NCBI RefSeq assembly: GCF_019056515.1
Contig: NZ_CP064873.1
Span: forward strand, 434,001-498,000
Length of the DNA: 64,000 nt
Source: Microbacterium paraoxydans
GTDB lineage: Bacteria > Actinomycetota > Actinomycetes > Actinomycetales > Microbacteriaceae
Reading direction: 5' to 3'
A program made the position numbers and the translations under genes. The notes under the pieces are model-generated. The model was not told where the DNA came from. It did not search any database and saw only the letters and a program-made list of their open reading frames with translations. Positions 26,168 through 34,676 of the stretch are shown piece by piece; position 1 is the stretch's first letter; each line of letters opens with the position of its first letter.

Positions 26168-27064
26168 TCAGGCGAAGGAGAGGCCCCACTCCACGGTCCA
26201 GGTCTCGCCCGGGGCCAGGCGCCGCAGGCCGCGGCCGCTGTTGAGGGCATCAGCCGGGGCGGTCATCGGCTCGATCGCGACGGCGAGCGGCGTACCGGGA
26301 TAGTTCGTGGCCGTGTACACCTGCACGAAGTCGAAGCCCTCGCCCTGCCAGAGCGTGACGGTCCGGCCGTCGGGGGCGGTGAGGGTGTGCCGCACCCGGC
26401 CGTCCGGGTCGCGCTCGAGGTCGGTGAACCCGGTGTCGAGCGAGACGTCGCCGACGCGGATGCCCTCGCGCAGCTCGGGATCGGCGGGACGGGTGCCGAT
26501 CGGGAGCATGCGGTCATCCGTCTCGAAGGCGGTGCGGGCGGGCACCCGGAGGACGAGGTCGTGCGGGTCGACATCGCCGATCGTGGGGAACGGGTGTGTG
26601 CCGACCGCGACGGGCGCGGGGGAGTCGGACCAGTTGGTGAGCGTGTGCGTGACCTCGATGCCGTCCGCGGTGAGGACATACGCGACGGACGTCTCGATCA
26701 GGTACGGGTAGCCGGTCTGCGGGAAGACGGTCGCCCGCAGCGTCGCGGCGCCCTCCGTCTGCTCGATGGCGTACGCCGTGAAGCGCAGCAGGCCGTGACT
26801 GGCGTTGTCCGTCTTCGGCTCGGTGATCGCGAGCTGGCGCACGGTGCCCTCGTCGTCCCAGCGGCCGTCGCGCACCCGGTTGGGCCAGGGGGTCAGCACG
26901 ACGCCCGAGCACGACGGCGTCGGGATGTCGAGCGGATACGGGGAGATGAGATCGACCTCGCCGATCCGGAGGGCACGGAGAGAGGCGCCGACCTGGGCGA
27001 TCTGCGCGGTCACGTCGCCGAGACGGAGATGGACCTGGGTGCCGGTGGGAGAGACGGAGTTCAC
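26168..27064 (-). CDS. Aldose 1-epimerase (GalM-like mutarotase) family protein
   Basis: The 298-residue protein matches the mutarotase fold: NRVRDGRW near residue 68 (Arg in substrate site), NASHGLLRF with the catalytic-type His near residue 90, THPFP near 165 (second His), DTGFTDLERDPDGR and a late Glu in IEPMTAPADALNSG acting as base. These interconvert alpha and beta sugar anomers. The start is taken as a GTG because a TACGAT -10 box lies exactly six bases upstream (27071-27076), the leaderless arrangement seen elsewhere in the window. It diverges from the helicase gene. Confidence 0.86.
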   Translation of the reverse strand: MNSVSPTGTQVHLRLGDVTAQIAQVGASLRALRIGEVDLISPYPLDIPTPSCSGVVLTPWPNRVRDGRWDDEGTVRQLAITEPKTDNASHGLLRFTAYAIEQTEGAATLRATVFPQTGYPYLIETSVAYVLTADGIEVTHTLTNWSDSPAPVAVGTHPFPTIGDVDPHDLVLRVPARTAFETDDRMLPIGTRPADPELREGIRVGDVSLDTGFTDLERDPDGRVRHTLTAPDGRTVTLWQGEGFDFVQVYTATNYPGTPLAVAIEPMTAPADALNSGRGLRRLAPGETWTVEWGLSFA

Positions 27065-27121
27065 CTCGACATCGTAGTGCCGCAGGCCGCCGGAGTGCGG
27101 GGGTCTCCCAGGGATGCCGGG

Positions 27122-27337
27122 TAGACTGAGACGGTCGGCTTCGGACACCCGCGCAGGGCGCGGACGTTTTTCAGTGTGTGAAGTGTGAGTCCAGGGGCCG
27201 ATGGAACGCGTCGATCGACGCGAATCAACCATCACAGGAATGGCCCCGGCCGCAGATCGTCCGGACTCCGCTGGATCGGAGTGCTCGCGCGTGCGCGCAG
27301 CGCTGTTCTCGTGCGAGAACGCAAGAAGGACACCCGA
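27122..27337 (+). promoter_or_regulatory. Promoter and long structured 5' leader of the DEAD-box helicase
   Basis: TAGACT (27122-27127) is a good -10 box, giving a leader of about 200 bases. Shortly after the start comes an attenuator-like hairpin, CCGCGC (27149-27154) with GCGCGG (27158-27163), followed by ACGTTTTT (27164-27171). Next are the palindrome CGCGTCGATCGACGCG (27207-27222), flanked by pairing GGGGCC (about 27194) and GGCCCC (about 27242), and a hairpin GTTCT/AGAAC (27305-27320) just before the ribosome site AAGAAGGA. Cold-inducible helicase genes often have such autoregulated leaders. Confidence 0.6.
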
Positions 27338-29404
27338 ATGCCCAAGAACAAGAAGCCCCGCGGCGGTCGCGCCGCCGCGAACTTCGAGCCGCGCTACGGC
27401 GCCAAGAAGACCTCGTTCCACGACCGCCACCGTCCGGCCGGCGGTCGGGACACGGCTCGCGACGAGCGTCCCGCACGCGACGACCGCGAGGGTCGCGCGA
27501 CCGGCGGGTACGACCGTCGCCCCGGGAGCCGCAGCCCCGGGCACCGCGGCTACCGCCCGGAGGAGGCCGAGTCCGGTGCTCCGAAGCGCCGCTGGAGCTC
27601 CCAGGAGCGCGCCGGTCGCGACGAGGCCCGCAGCATCCGCAACCGTGCGGAGTCCGGGCGTCGCGAGGCCCCGCACCGCCGCGACGACCGCGCCGGTGGC
27701 GGCCGGTTCGACGACCGCGCCGAGCGTCCGCGGTACAACGACCGGTCCGGCGCTGGACGGTTCGACGACCGTCCGCGGCGGGACGACCGCGGCGGCTCGC
27801 AGCGACAGGGGTTCCGCGACGGCGACCACCGCGACGGCGGACGCCCGCGCTTCGACGACCGCCGGAACGAGCGTCCGCGCTTCGACCGCGACGACCGTCC
27901 GCGGCGGGACGACCGCGGCGGCGATCGCACCCGCGGTGGCGACCAGGGGACCGAGCGTTCGTACGACGCCGCCCGTGCGCGCCGCGCGTTCGACCGCGAC
28001 CGCACGCAGCGCTCCTTCGAGGGCGGGCGCGAGCGGCCGTCGACCGGAGGGGCCTACCGCACCGAGCGGCCGCGTCGGGACGAGCGCCCTCGTCGCGACG
28101 AGCGTCCGACCCGGAGCGACTGGAACGCGAAGCCGAAGGCGGCGTTCGAGCAGGCCGACGACGTCGTCCACGAGCGCCTCGAGGCACAGGCCGTGCAGGC
28201 CGTCGAGGTCGAGGGCGTCACGTTCGCCGACCTCGGCCTGGGCTCCAACATCACCGAGACCCTGAACAACATGGGCGCCGCGACGCCGTTCCCGATCCAG
28301 GCGGCGAGCATTCCCGCCGTCCTCGAGGGGCGCGACGTGCTCGCCCGCGGACGCACGGGCTCCGGCAAGACCATCGCCTTCGGGGCACCGCTCGTCGAGC
28401 GGGTGCTGCAGTCGCAGGCGGGCAAGCGTCGTGAGTTCGGACGGGCGCCGCGCGCGATCATCCTCGCCCCGACGCGCGAGCTCGCGCTGCAGATCGACCG
28501 GACCATCCAGCCGATCGCCCGCAGCGTCGGCCTCTTCACGACGCAGATCTACGGCGGCGTGCCGCAGGGCCGCCAGGTGGGCGCGCTGAAGAAGGGCGTC
28601 GACATCGTCATCGGCACCCCCGGCCGTATCGAGGACCTGATGAACCAGGGCAAGCTCGACCTGTCCGACTGCCGGATCGCGGTGCTCGACGAGGCCGACC
28701 ACATGTGCGAGCTCGGATTCGTCGAGCCCGTGCAGCGCATCCTCCGCCGCACGGCCGAGGGCAGCCAGAAGCTCCTGTTCTCCGCGACGCTCGACCGCGA
28801 GGTCGCGGCGCTGGTGGACGAGTTCCTCGTCGACCCCGCCGTGTTCGAGGTCGCCGGCGAGGACCAGGGCTCCAGCACCATCGAGCACCGGGTGCTCGTC
28901 ATCGAGCACCGCGACAAGGCGGACATCCTCACGTCGCTCGTCGACCGCGAGGGCAAGACGCTCGTCTTCGCCCGTACTCGCGCCTACGCCGAGATGCTGG
29001 CTGACCAGTTCGACGACGCGGGAATCCCGGCCGTCTCGCTGCACGGCGATCTCAACCAGGCCAAGCGCACGCGCAACCTGGAGAAGCTGACCTCGGGTCG
29101 GGTGAACGTGCTCGTCGCGACCGACGTCGCCGCGCGCGGCATCCACGTCGACGACATCGACCTCGTGGTCCAGGCCGACGCGCCGGACGAGTACAAGACG
29201 TACCTGCACCGCTCCGGTCGCACGGGTCGCGCGGGGCGCTCGGGCCGGGTCGTCACGCTCATCACGCGGCAGCGCCAGCGCCGGATGACCGAGCTGCTCG
29301 GTCGCGCCGAGATCGAGGCCCCGTTCGAGCAGGCCCGCCTGGACGACGACGTGATCGAGGAGATCGCCGGCCGCGTGCCATCCGCCGCCGAGCTCACCTC
29401 CTGA
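27338..29404 (+). CDS. DEAD-box RNA helicase with very long Arg/Asp/Gly-rich N-terminus
   Basis: The 688-residue protein begins MPKNKKPRGGR and has about 280 residues of low-complexity sequence with recurrent DDRPRRDDRGG-type repeats. The helicase core follows: Q motif region (FADLGLGS), motif I GRTGSGKT (about 338), PTRELALQ, TPGR, DEAD (VLDEADHM, about 449), SAT, ATDVAARGIHVDD and HRSGRTGRAG (about 624). It should unwind structured RNA in ribosome assembly or cold-shock mRNA. The disordered R/D/G tail normally sits at the C-terminus in RhlE/CsdA; here it is N-terminal. The ATG at 27338 has AAGAAGGA seven bases upstream. Confidence 0.93.
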   Translation: MPKNKKPRGGRAAANFEPRYGAKKTSFHDRHRPAGGRDTARDERPARDDREGRATGGYDRRPGSRSPGHRGYRPEEAESGAPKRRWSSQERAGRDEARSIRNRAESGRREAPHRRDDRAGGGRFDDRAERPRYNDRSGAGRFDDRPRRDDRGGSQRQGFRDGDHRDGGRPRFDDRRNERPRFDRDDRPRRDDRGGDRTRGGDQGTERSYDAARARRAFDRDRTQRSFEGGRERPSTGGAYRTERPRRDERPRRDERPTRSDWNAKPKAAFEQADDVVHERLEAQAVQAVEVEGVTFADLGLGSNITETLNNMGAATPFPIQAASIPAVLEGRDVLARGRTGSGKTIAFGAPLVERVLQSQAGKRREFGRAPRAIILAPTRELALQIDRTIQPIARSVGLFTTQIYGGVPQGRQVGALKKGVDIVIGTPGRIEDLMNQGKLDLSDCRIAVLDEADHMCELGFVEPVQRILRRTAEGSQKLLFSATLDREVAALVDEFLVDPAVFEVAGEDQGSSTIEHRVLVIEHRDKADILTSLVDREGKTLVFARTRAYAEMLADQFDDAGIPAVSLHGDLNQAKRTRNLEKLTSGRVNVLVATDVAARGIHVDDIDLVVQADAPDEYKTYLHRSGRTGRAGRSGRVVTLITRQRQRRMTELLGRAEIEAPFEQARLDDDVIEEIAGRVPSAAELTS

Positions 29405-29419
29405 CCCGTTCGGGATCAG

Positions 29420-29454
29420 AAAGGCCCCGGAGACTTCGGTCTCCGGGGCCTTTT
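29420..29454 (+). terminator. Strong intrinsic terminator after the helicase gene
   Basis: A 15-bp perfect stem (AAAGGCCCCGGAGAC, 29420-29434) with a TTCG tetraloop ends in TTTT. It is the most canonical terminator in the window and lies between convergent genes. Confidence 0.92.
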
Positions 29455-29474
29455 CGCGCTCCGCACCGGCCGGG

Positions 29475-30014
29475 TCAGGGGAGGGTGTGCTCGTGGAGGG
29501 ATGTCGTGAGGGCGGTGCCGTTGAGGTCGAGGTAGAGGACGCCCTCGGTGACCGTGAGGGTCAGGGTGTTGCGGCGGGCGAGGTGGGGCGTGGCGGTGTC
29601 GACGAACCCGGGATCGAAGCTGTAGAACCGGATGTCCTCGGCCCGGTGGATGCGCTTGTCGGCCCATGGCGCCATGACCTTCGCGGGATCGCGGTGCGTG
29701 TAGACCACGGTCCGGTCCGCGAGGCGGGTGGCATGATGCAGCCGTGCGGCGTCGGGAGCGCCCACCTCGATCCAGACGGTGACCCGCCCCGTGAGGTCGC
29801 GCACGAGCACGGCGGGCTCCTCCGTGTCGGAGACGCTCCCGCCGAACGCGATGCCCTCCGCGAACTCGAGTCCGTACGCGAGCACCCGGGTGAGCATGTA
29901 CGCGTCGGTCTCGGAGGGGTGCCGGGCGGCGCGGAGCGAGACGTCCTCGTAGACCCCGCGATCGGTGTCGGCCAGCTGCATCTCGAACGTGTGGACTGTC
30001 GAACCGATCGCCAT
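29475..30014 (-). CDS. YaeQ family protein
   Basis: The 179-residue protein begins AIGSTVHTFEMQLADTDRGVYE and contains ARHPSETDAYMLTRVLAYGLE and FGGSVSDTEEPAVLVRDL, the YaeQ signature of a PD-(D/E)XK nuclease-like fold (Glu/Asp with the later VWIEVG motif). The biological role is unsettled; early claims of an RfaH-like function were not upheld. A TAGGCT -10 box (30023-30028) lies eight bases before the ATG, so the mRNA is nearly leaderless. The gene converges with the helicase. Confidence 0.88.
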   Translation of the reverse strand: MAIGSTVHTFEMQLADTDRGVYEDVSLRAARHPSETDAYMLTRVLAYGLEFAEGIAFGGSVSDTEEPAVLVRDLTGRVTVWIEVGAPDAARLHHATRLADRTVVYTHRDPAKVMAPWADKRIHRAEDIRFYSFDPGFVDTATPHLARRNTLTLTVTEGVLYLDLNGTALTTSLHEHTLP

Positions 30015-30057
30015 GATCCTCGAGCCTACGCGGCGCAGCACCCCTTCCGTGACCGAC

Positions 30058-31152
30058 TCAGAACAGCATCGGCTGGGGAGGAGGGGACGCGGCAGCGCGG
30101 CCGCTCGGGGTGAACATCACCGGTCCGGCCCCCGGTGTCTCCGTCTGCACGTGGCCTTGGCCCGGGCGGAACCCGCGCCGCGGATAGTCGTCTTCGTGCC
30201 GGCCGTCGAGTCCGTGCATCCGGATGAGAGGACGAGCGCGCTTGGCGAGCCACTGCCGATACGGCTTCGGCGCCTCGACGGACGCTCCGGGATAGAGCCC
30301 CCGGTACGACGACACGAGGTCGGGACGGTTCTCGCCGAGCCACTGGAAGAACCACGGCTTGACGCCCGGACGCAGGTGCAGGGCTCCGTAGATCACGCTC
30401 CGCGCTCCGGCGGCCTTGATGCGGCGCAGGGCGTCGTCGATCGCGGCGAGGGAGTCGGTGAGGTGCGGCATGATCGGCATGAGGAACACCGTGACCGGGA
30501 ACCCGGCGTCGGCGAGGGCGCGCACCGTGTCGAGGCGGGCCTGCGTGGTCGGAGCGCCGGGCTCGATCGCTTTCTGCAGCGCGTCGTCGTACATCGCGAT
30601 CGACATCTGCACGTCGACCGGCACGCGCTGCGCCGCCTTCTTCAGCAGCGGGATGTCGCGGCGGATCAGCGTGCCCTTCGTGAGGATCGACATCGGGGTG
30701 CCCGACGCCGCGAGCGCCTCGATGATGCCGGGCATGAGGGCGTAGCGCCCCTCGGCCCGCTGGTACGGGTCGGTGTTCGTGCCGAGGGCGACCGTCTCGT
30801 GCTGCCAGCTCCCGCGGCGCAGCTCCCGTTCGAGCACCTCGACGACGTTGACCTTGACGACGATCTGGGTGTCGAAGTCGGCACCGCCGTCGAGGTCGAG
30901 GTACTCGTGCGTGCCTCGTGCGAAGCAGTAGGTGCAGGCGTGGGAGCAGCCGCGGTAGGGGTTGATCGTCCAGGCGAAGGGCATGCGCGACGCCCCGGGG
31001 ACGTGGTTGAGGGCGGACTTCGACAGCACCTCGTGGAACGTCATCCCGGCGAACTCCGGCGTCGTCACCGCGCGGAGGACGCTGGACCGGTTCTCGAGGC
31101 CTGGCAGCGCCGCCTCGTCGCTGTCCGCGAGCTTCTGTCCCTGCCACCGCAT
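30058..31152 (-). CDS. Rv2578c-type radical SAM protein (SplB-like)
   Basis: The 364-residue protein has the radical SAM 4Fe-4S motif CSHACTYC near residue 69, preceded by NPYRGC, and LGTNTDPYQRAEGRY typical of the SplB-like/Rv2578c branch. The N-terminal MRWQGQKL and C-terminal Pro-rich tail are shared by actinobacterial members. SplB itself repairs spore photoproduct; the role of this non-spore branch is not established, but DNA repair is suspected. The ATG at 31152 fits the family start. A near-consensus actinobacterial SOS box lies 9-24 bases upstream, supporting damage induction. Confidence 0.9.
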   Translation of the reverse strand: MRWQGQKLADSDEAALPGLENRSSVLRAVTTPEFAGMTFHEVLSKSALNHVPGASRMPFAWTINPYRGCSHACTYCFARGTHEYLDLDGGADFDTQIVVKVNVVEVLERELRRGSWQHETVALGTNTDPYQRAEGRYALMPGIIEALAASGTPMSILTKGTLIRRDIPLLKKAAQRVPVDVQMSIAMYDDALQKAIEPGAPTTQARLDTVRALADAGFPVTVFLMPIMPHLTDSLAAIDDALRRIKAAGARSVIYGALHLRPGVKPWFFQWLGENRPDLVSSYRGLYPGASVEAPKPYRQWLAKRARPLIRMHGLDGRHEDDYPRRGFRPGQGHVQTETPGAGPVMFTPSGRAAASPPPQPMLF

Positions 31153-31160
31153 CGTCCTAG

Positions 31161-31176
31161 TCGAACAAAGAATCGA
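31161..31176 (-). promoter_or_regulatory. Candidate LexA (SOS) box before the radical SAM gene
   Basis: On the reverse strand TCGATT-CTTT-GTTCGA matches the actinobacterial SOS consensus TCGAACNNNNGTTCGA at 10 of 12 fixed positions. It lies between 9 and 24 bases upstream of the radical SAM start, where a repressor would block the promoter. It is also upstream of the divergent peptidase gene. An 11-bp direct repeat (TCGAATGGAAG at 31173-31183 and 31207-31217) overlaps its edge. Confidence 0.55.
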
Positions 31177-31226
31177 ATGGAAGTCAAGCGAGTATGGCAT
31201 CAATGTTCGAATGGAAGAATGGGGCC

Positions 31227-32156
31227 ATGCCCTCCTCGCCGTACGCTCAGCATGCGGCGCCGCGCTCCCCGATCTTCGGCCCCGCTCTCCCAGTCGGGCT
31301 GGCGGTGACCGCGGTGGGCGTGCTGCTGTCCCTCACCGGGGCGGCCGCGACCCCTGTCGCCTCGGAGGAGATGCCGCGGCCGGTCGCGGTGATGCAGGTG
31401 CCGACCGTGGAGAACGCGGCGACGCCCGCGGCGGACCCCTGTGCCGACCCCGGGGTGCAGGAGGCGATGGCGGCGGGGGATGACGCCGCCACCATCGCGG
31501 GGTTCGGCGGCGGAGCGCGCTTCCGTGAGGCGGTGGTCGCGGGGAACGCGCCCTGCGTCTCGCTCAGCGATCCCGCCCGGATCTGGGTGGTGGTGAACAA
31601 GGGGCGTCCGCTCGATCCGGCCGCCTACGAGCCCGCGGAACTGGGCCAGGTGCCGCTGCAGATGACGACGCCGTCGGGCCGCGTGCGCACGGAGGTCGCC
31701 GACGCGGTCGGGCGCATGGCGGAGGCCGCCGCGGCCGCGGGCGTCGGCCGCATCGGCGCGAACAACGGCTACCGCTCCTACGGGCTGCAGGTCGCGACCT
31801 ACGGCGCCCACGTGCGGGACCAGGGGCAGGCCGACGCGGACGCCGGCTCGGCGCGCCCGGGGCACAGCGAGCATCAGACCGGTCTCGCCCTCGACGTCGT
31901 GGCCTGCGATGCCGGGTGCGGCGGTCTCGACGGCTTCGGGGCGACGCGGCAGAGCGAGTGGGTGGCCGCGCACGCCTGGGAGTACGGGTTCATCGTGCGC
32001 TACGAGCAGGTCGGCACCCCGGTCACCGGGTATGCGCCGGAGCCCTGGCACCTGCGTTACGTCGGCACGGAGCTCGCGGCGGCGTATCACGAGGGCGGCT
32101 TCCACACCCTCGAGGAGTTCTTCGGCCTGCCCGCCGCTCCCGACTACGAGCACTGA
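31227..32156 (+). CDS. M15 family D-alanyl-D-alanine carboxypeptidase (VanY-like)
   Basis: The 309-residue protein has an N-terminal membrane/signal segment (ALPVGLAVTAVGVLLSLTGAAA) and a linker. The VanY-like zinc peptidase domain follows: NNGYRSYGLQ, SEHQTGLALDVV (His and Asp zinc ligands, about residue 213) and EPWHLRYVG (catalytic Glu and third His ligand). It would trim the last D-Ala of peptidoglycan stems outside the membrane. Four Cys in pairs (CVS, VACDAGC) may form disulfides. The ATG at 31227 is favoured by GGAAG 9 bases upstream; an ATG at 31194 is possible. Confidence 0.88.
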   Translation: MPSSPYAQHAAPRSPIFGPALPVGLAVTAVGVLLSLTGAAATPVASEEMPRPVAVMQVPTVENAATPAADPCADPGVQEAMAAGDDAATIAGFGGGARFREAVVAGNAPCVSLSDPARIWVVVNKGRPLDPAAYEPAELGQVPLQMTTPSGRVRTEVADAVGRMAEAAAAAGVGRIGANNGYRSYGLQVATYGAHVRDQGQADADAGSARPGHSEHQTGLALDVVACDAGCGGLDGFGATRQSEWVAAHAWEYGFIVRYEQVGTPVTGYAPEPWHLRYVGTELAAAYHEGGFHTLEEFFGLPAAPDYEH

Positions 32157-32275
32157 ACGGACGGGTCCGCGGTGGCGCTCGGCGTGCTCTGAGGCTTTCC
32201 ACAAACGCGGTACCCAGTCCCACTCGGGATGGGATGCATTCTCACAATCGCCTGTCCTGCCCCGTGTTCCCGCCG

Positions 32276-32281
32276 TAGACT
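32276..32281 (+). promoter_or_regulatory. -10 box of the acyl-CoA dehydrogenase gene
   Basis: TAGACT sits 39 bases before the ATG in the otherwise empty 164-base gap 32157-32320, leaving a leader of about 33 bases with GGGAGGAC as ribosome site. No good -35 box is visible. Confidence 0.5.
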
Positions 32282-32320
32282 CGCCGGAGCAACGACGCAC
32301 GACACGTTCGGGAGGACGGC

Positions 32321-33484
32321 ATGGAACGCGACATCTACGAAGAGGATCACGAGGCATTCCGCGACCTCGTCAAGGATTTCGTCAAGCGCCACGTCACGCA
32401 CGAGGCGATCGAGAAGTGGGACGCCGCCGGCGAGGTGGACCGCGCCACGATGCGCGCCGCGGGTGAGGCCGGCATCATCGGGCTCTCCGTGCCCGAGGAG
32501 TTCGGCGGCGCCGGGATGCTGCAGGACTACCGCTTCCGCGCGATCGTGAACGAAGAGGTCATCGCAGCCGGAGCAGGCTCGCTCGCCGGCGCCTTCGGCA
32601 TCCAGGACGACCTGGCCGTCCCGTACCTCGTGCACATGGGCACGCAGGAGCAGAAGGAGAAGTGGCTGCCCCGCATGGCCACCGGCGAGGTCGTCGGTGC
32701 GCTCGCCATGACCGAACCCGGGGCCGGCTCCGACCTGCGCGGCATCAAGACCACCGCCAAGAAGGTCGACGGCGGCTACCTCGTCAACGGCGCCAAGACG
32801 TTCATCTCGTCCGGTGCGACCGCCGACCTCGTCGTGACCTTCGTCAAGACGGGCGAGGGCAACCGGCCCGACGCGTTCAGCCTCGTCCTCATCGAGAAGG
32901 GCATGGAGGGGTTCGACAACGGCAAGAAGCTCTCGAAGATGGGCTTCCACGGTCACGACACCGCCGAGCTGTCGTTCAGCGACGTGTTCGTGCCCGAGGA
33001 GAACCTCATCGGCGGCGTCGAGGGCAAGGGCTTCATCCAGCTCATGATGAACCTCCCGCTCGAGCGCCTCTCGATCGGCGTGGCCGGAGCCGCCGCCGCA
33101 CAGGCCGCGCTCGACTGGACCGTCGCCTACACGAAGGACCGCGAGGCCTTCGGGGAGCGCATCATCGACTTCCAGAACAGCCGCTTCACCATCGCCGACA
33201 TGTCCGCCACGGTCGACGCGCTGTGGGCCTTCATCGACCGCGCGCTCGTGGCGTACAGGGACGGCAGGCTCTCGGCCGAAGAGGCCGCGAAGGTCAAGTT
33301 CTGGGCCACCGAGCGCGAGTGGGAGGTGCTCGACGCCGGGGTCCAGCTCCACGGCGGCTACGGCTACATCACCGAGTACCCGATCGCCCGCGCCTTCCTC
33401 GACGCCCGTGTGCACCGCATCTACGGCGGCACGAACGAGATCATGCGCGAGATCGTCGGGCGTCAGATCGCCGGCAAGCGCTGA
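32321..33484 (+). CDS. Acyl-CoA dehydrogenase
   Basis: The 387-residue protein has the three ACAD domains: N-terminal helices, a beta domain with ALAMTEPGAGSDLRGIKT (FAD/substrate contact), and C-terminal helices with DREAFGERIIDFQ. The catalytic base is the Glu of YGGTNEIMREIVGR (near residue 373), the position used in short/medium-chain and isovaleryl-type enzymes. It introduces a 2,3-double bond into acyl-CoA and passes electrons to ETF. It stands alone, with its own promoter and terminator, so chain length cannot be inferred from neighbours. Confidence 0.93.
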   Translation: MERDIYEEDHEAFRDLVKDFVKRHVTHEAIEKWDAAGEVDRATMRAAGEAGIIGLSVPEEFGGAGMLQDYRFRAIVNEEVIAAGAGSLAGAFGIQDDLAVPYLVHMGTQEQKEKWLPRMATGEVVGALAMTEPGAGSDLRGIKTTAKKVDGGYLVNGAKTFISSGATADLVVTFVKTGEGNRPDAFSLVLIEKGMEGFDNGKKLSKMGFHGHDTAELSFSDVFVPEENLIGGVEGKGFIQLMMNLPLERLSIGVAGAAAAQAALDWTVAYTKDREAFGERIIDFQNSRFTIADMSATVDALWAFIDRALVAYRDGRLSAEEAAKVKFWATEREWEVLDAGVQLHGGYGYITEYPIARAFLDARVHRIYGGTNEIMREIVGRQIAGKR

Positions 33485-33513
33485 CGCAGGGCCCGCGCGG
33501 CGGGCCGCAGGAG

Positions 33514-33548
33514 AAACGCACCCTCGGGACATCCCGAGGGTGCGTTTT
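33514..33548 (+). terminator. Intrinsic terminator after the acyl-CoA dehydrogenase gene
   Basis: AAACGCACCCTCGGG pairs with CCCGAGGGTGCGTTT around a 4-base loop and ends in TTTT. It lies 30 bases after the stop. From here to the next operator (33549-33720) no gene is seen, though the 33665-33725 stretch is AT-rich and probably holds the promoter of the next gene. Confidence 0.9.
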
Positions 33549-33727
33549 CCGTCTGGAGGCAGAGGGGTGCGGCCCCACTTGTATCGACGAGTGGCGCCGG
33601 CGGGGACAGTCGGCCGTGCGGCGTGCCGGTCCCTGGGTCGTCGTTCTGCGCAGAAAAGCCTGATGACGAGCGGATAATTCCGGGTCCGACCAGGGGGCCG
33701 ACTTTCTTCTGACTTGTCTCTTCAGGG

Positions 33728-33759
33728 GATACATGTGCTGGTCCATGATCGATACATGT
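33728..33759 (+). promoter_or_regulatory. Direct-repeat operator upstream of the GntR gene
   Basis: GATACATGT occurs at 33728-33736 and 33751-33759, 23 bp apart, each containing the palindrome ACATGT. The pair lies just before the GntR gene in an AT-rich stretch and is a likely autoregulatory site for the whole Lsr-like cluster. Confidence 0.6.
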
Positions 33760-33824
33760 CCGGACAGGCGACGTCCGGCTCGAGGACGCCGATGTCCTCG
33801 CACCCGCTCACCGAAGAGGCCGGA

Positions 33825-34640
33825 ATGTCCACGCTCACCCTGCCGCAGCTCGACCGTACGTCGACGGCTCCGATCTGGTTCCAGATCATGCGCGCCGTCG
33901 AGGGGCAGATCGCCCAGGGCGCCTGGGCGCCCGGGGACCGCCTGCCGAGCGAGAGCGAGCTGCGCGCGCACTTCGCGGCCTCCCGGACCTCGGTCCGCGA
34001 TGCGCTGTCCCGTCTCGAGAGCGCCGGGATCATCTCGCGGCAGCAGGGCAAGGGCGCGTTCGTCGAGCGTGCCCAGGGGCCGTCCGCCTGGACGCTGCCC
34101 TCCGCGCCGAGCCTGCTCGGCGAGTACAGCGAGGACGGACGCAGCGCCCTGAGTTCGGAGATCCTCCGCGGAGGGATCGAGCCGCTGCCGTCCTGGGCCG
34201 CCGCGGTGGTCGGTCGCGACTCGCCCGACGGCATGGGCTTCGTGCTGGAGCGCGTGCGCGCCGTCGGCGCCCGCACCGCCGTCCACGTGATCAACTACCT
34301 GCCGACGCGCTTCGTCGGCGTCCTTCCCGACCTCCGCGACCCCCGGGCCAGCCTCTACGCCGCGATCTCCCGCGTCACCGGTGTGCGGATCGCGCGCATG
34401 CACCGCACGATCGAGGCCGTCTCGGCCGACCGGATGCTCGCGGGACTGCTCGAGGTCGAGCCGGGGCATCCGATCGTCGTGGTCGAGGCCGTCGCCTACG
34501 ACCAGAGCGGGCAGCCCATCGACATCTCCCGCGCCTCCGTGCGGACGGACCGTTTGCGCGTGAGCGTCGACACCGGCTTCGACGCGGCGGGCATCTCGAA
34601 CGAGACCGCTTCCGGTCGATACCCGGCCGCGCTCCGCTGA
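33825..34640 (+). CDS. GntR family regulator with UTRA effector domain (HutC subfamily)
   Basis: The 271-residue protein has a GntR winged helix (IWFQIMRAVEGQIAQGAWAPGDRLPSE, residues about 15-75; SVRDALSRLESAGII) and a UTRA ligand-binding domain ending RTDRLRVSVDTGFDA. UTRA regulators respond to sugar phosphates or amino-acid-like metabolites. The ATG at 33825 is chosen because it has AAGAGG upstream and lies downstream of the operator repeats; ATGs at 33756 and 33792 would overlap them. It heads a cluster reading in one direction to 41812 and probably represses it. Confidence 0.9.
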   Translation: MSTLTLPQLDRTSTAPIWFQIMRAVEGQIAQGAWAPGDRLPSESELRAHFAASRTSVRDALSRLESAGIISRQQGKGAFVERAQGPSAWTLPSAPSLLGEYSEDGRSALSSEILRGGIEPLPSWAAAVVGRDSPDGMGFVLERVRAVGARTAVHVINYLPTRFVGVLPDLRDPRASLYAAISRVTGVRIARMHRTIEAVSADRMLAGLLEVEPGHPIVVVEAVAYDQSGQPIDISRASVRTDRLRVSVDTGFDAAGISNETASGRYPAALR

Positions 34641-34676
34641 CCCCTTCCCCATCCTTCGATCCTCCGGGAGCCCTGC

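Noticed and set aside
31173..31217. Attachment-site or transposon target duplication from the 11-bp TCGAATGGAAG repeat
   Set aside because: Only 34 bp separate the copies, nothing mobile lies between them, and they overlap promoter sequence.
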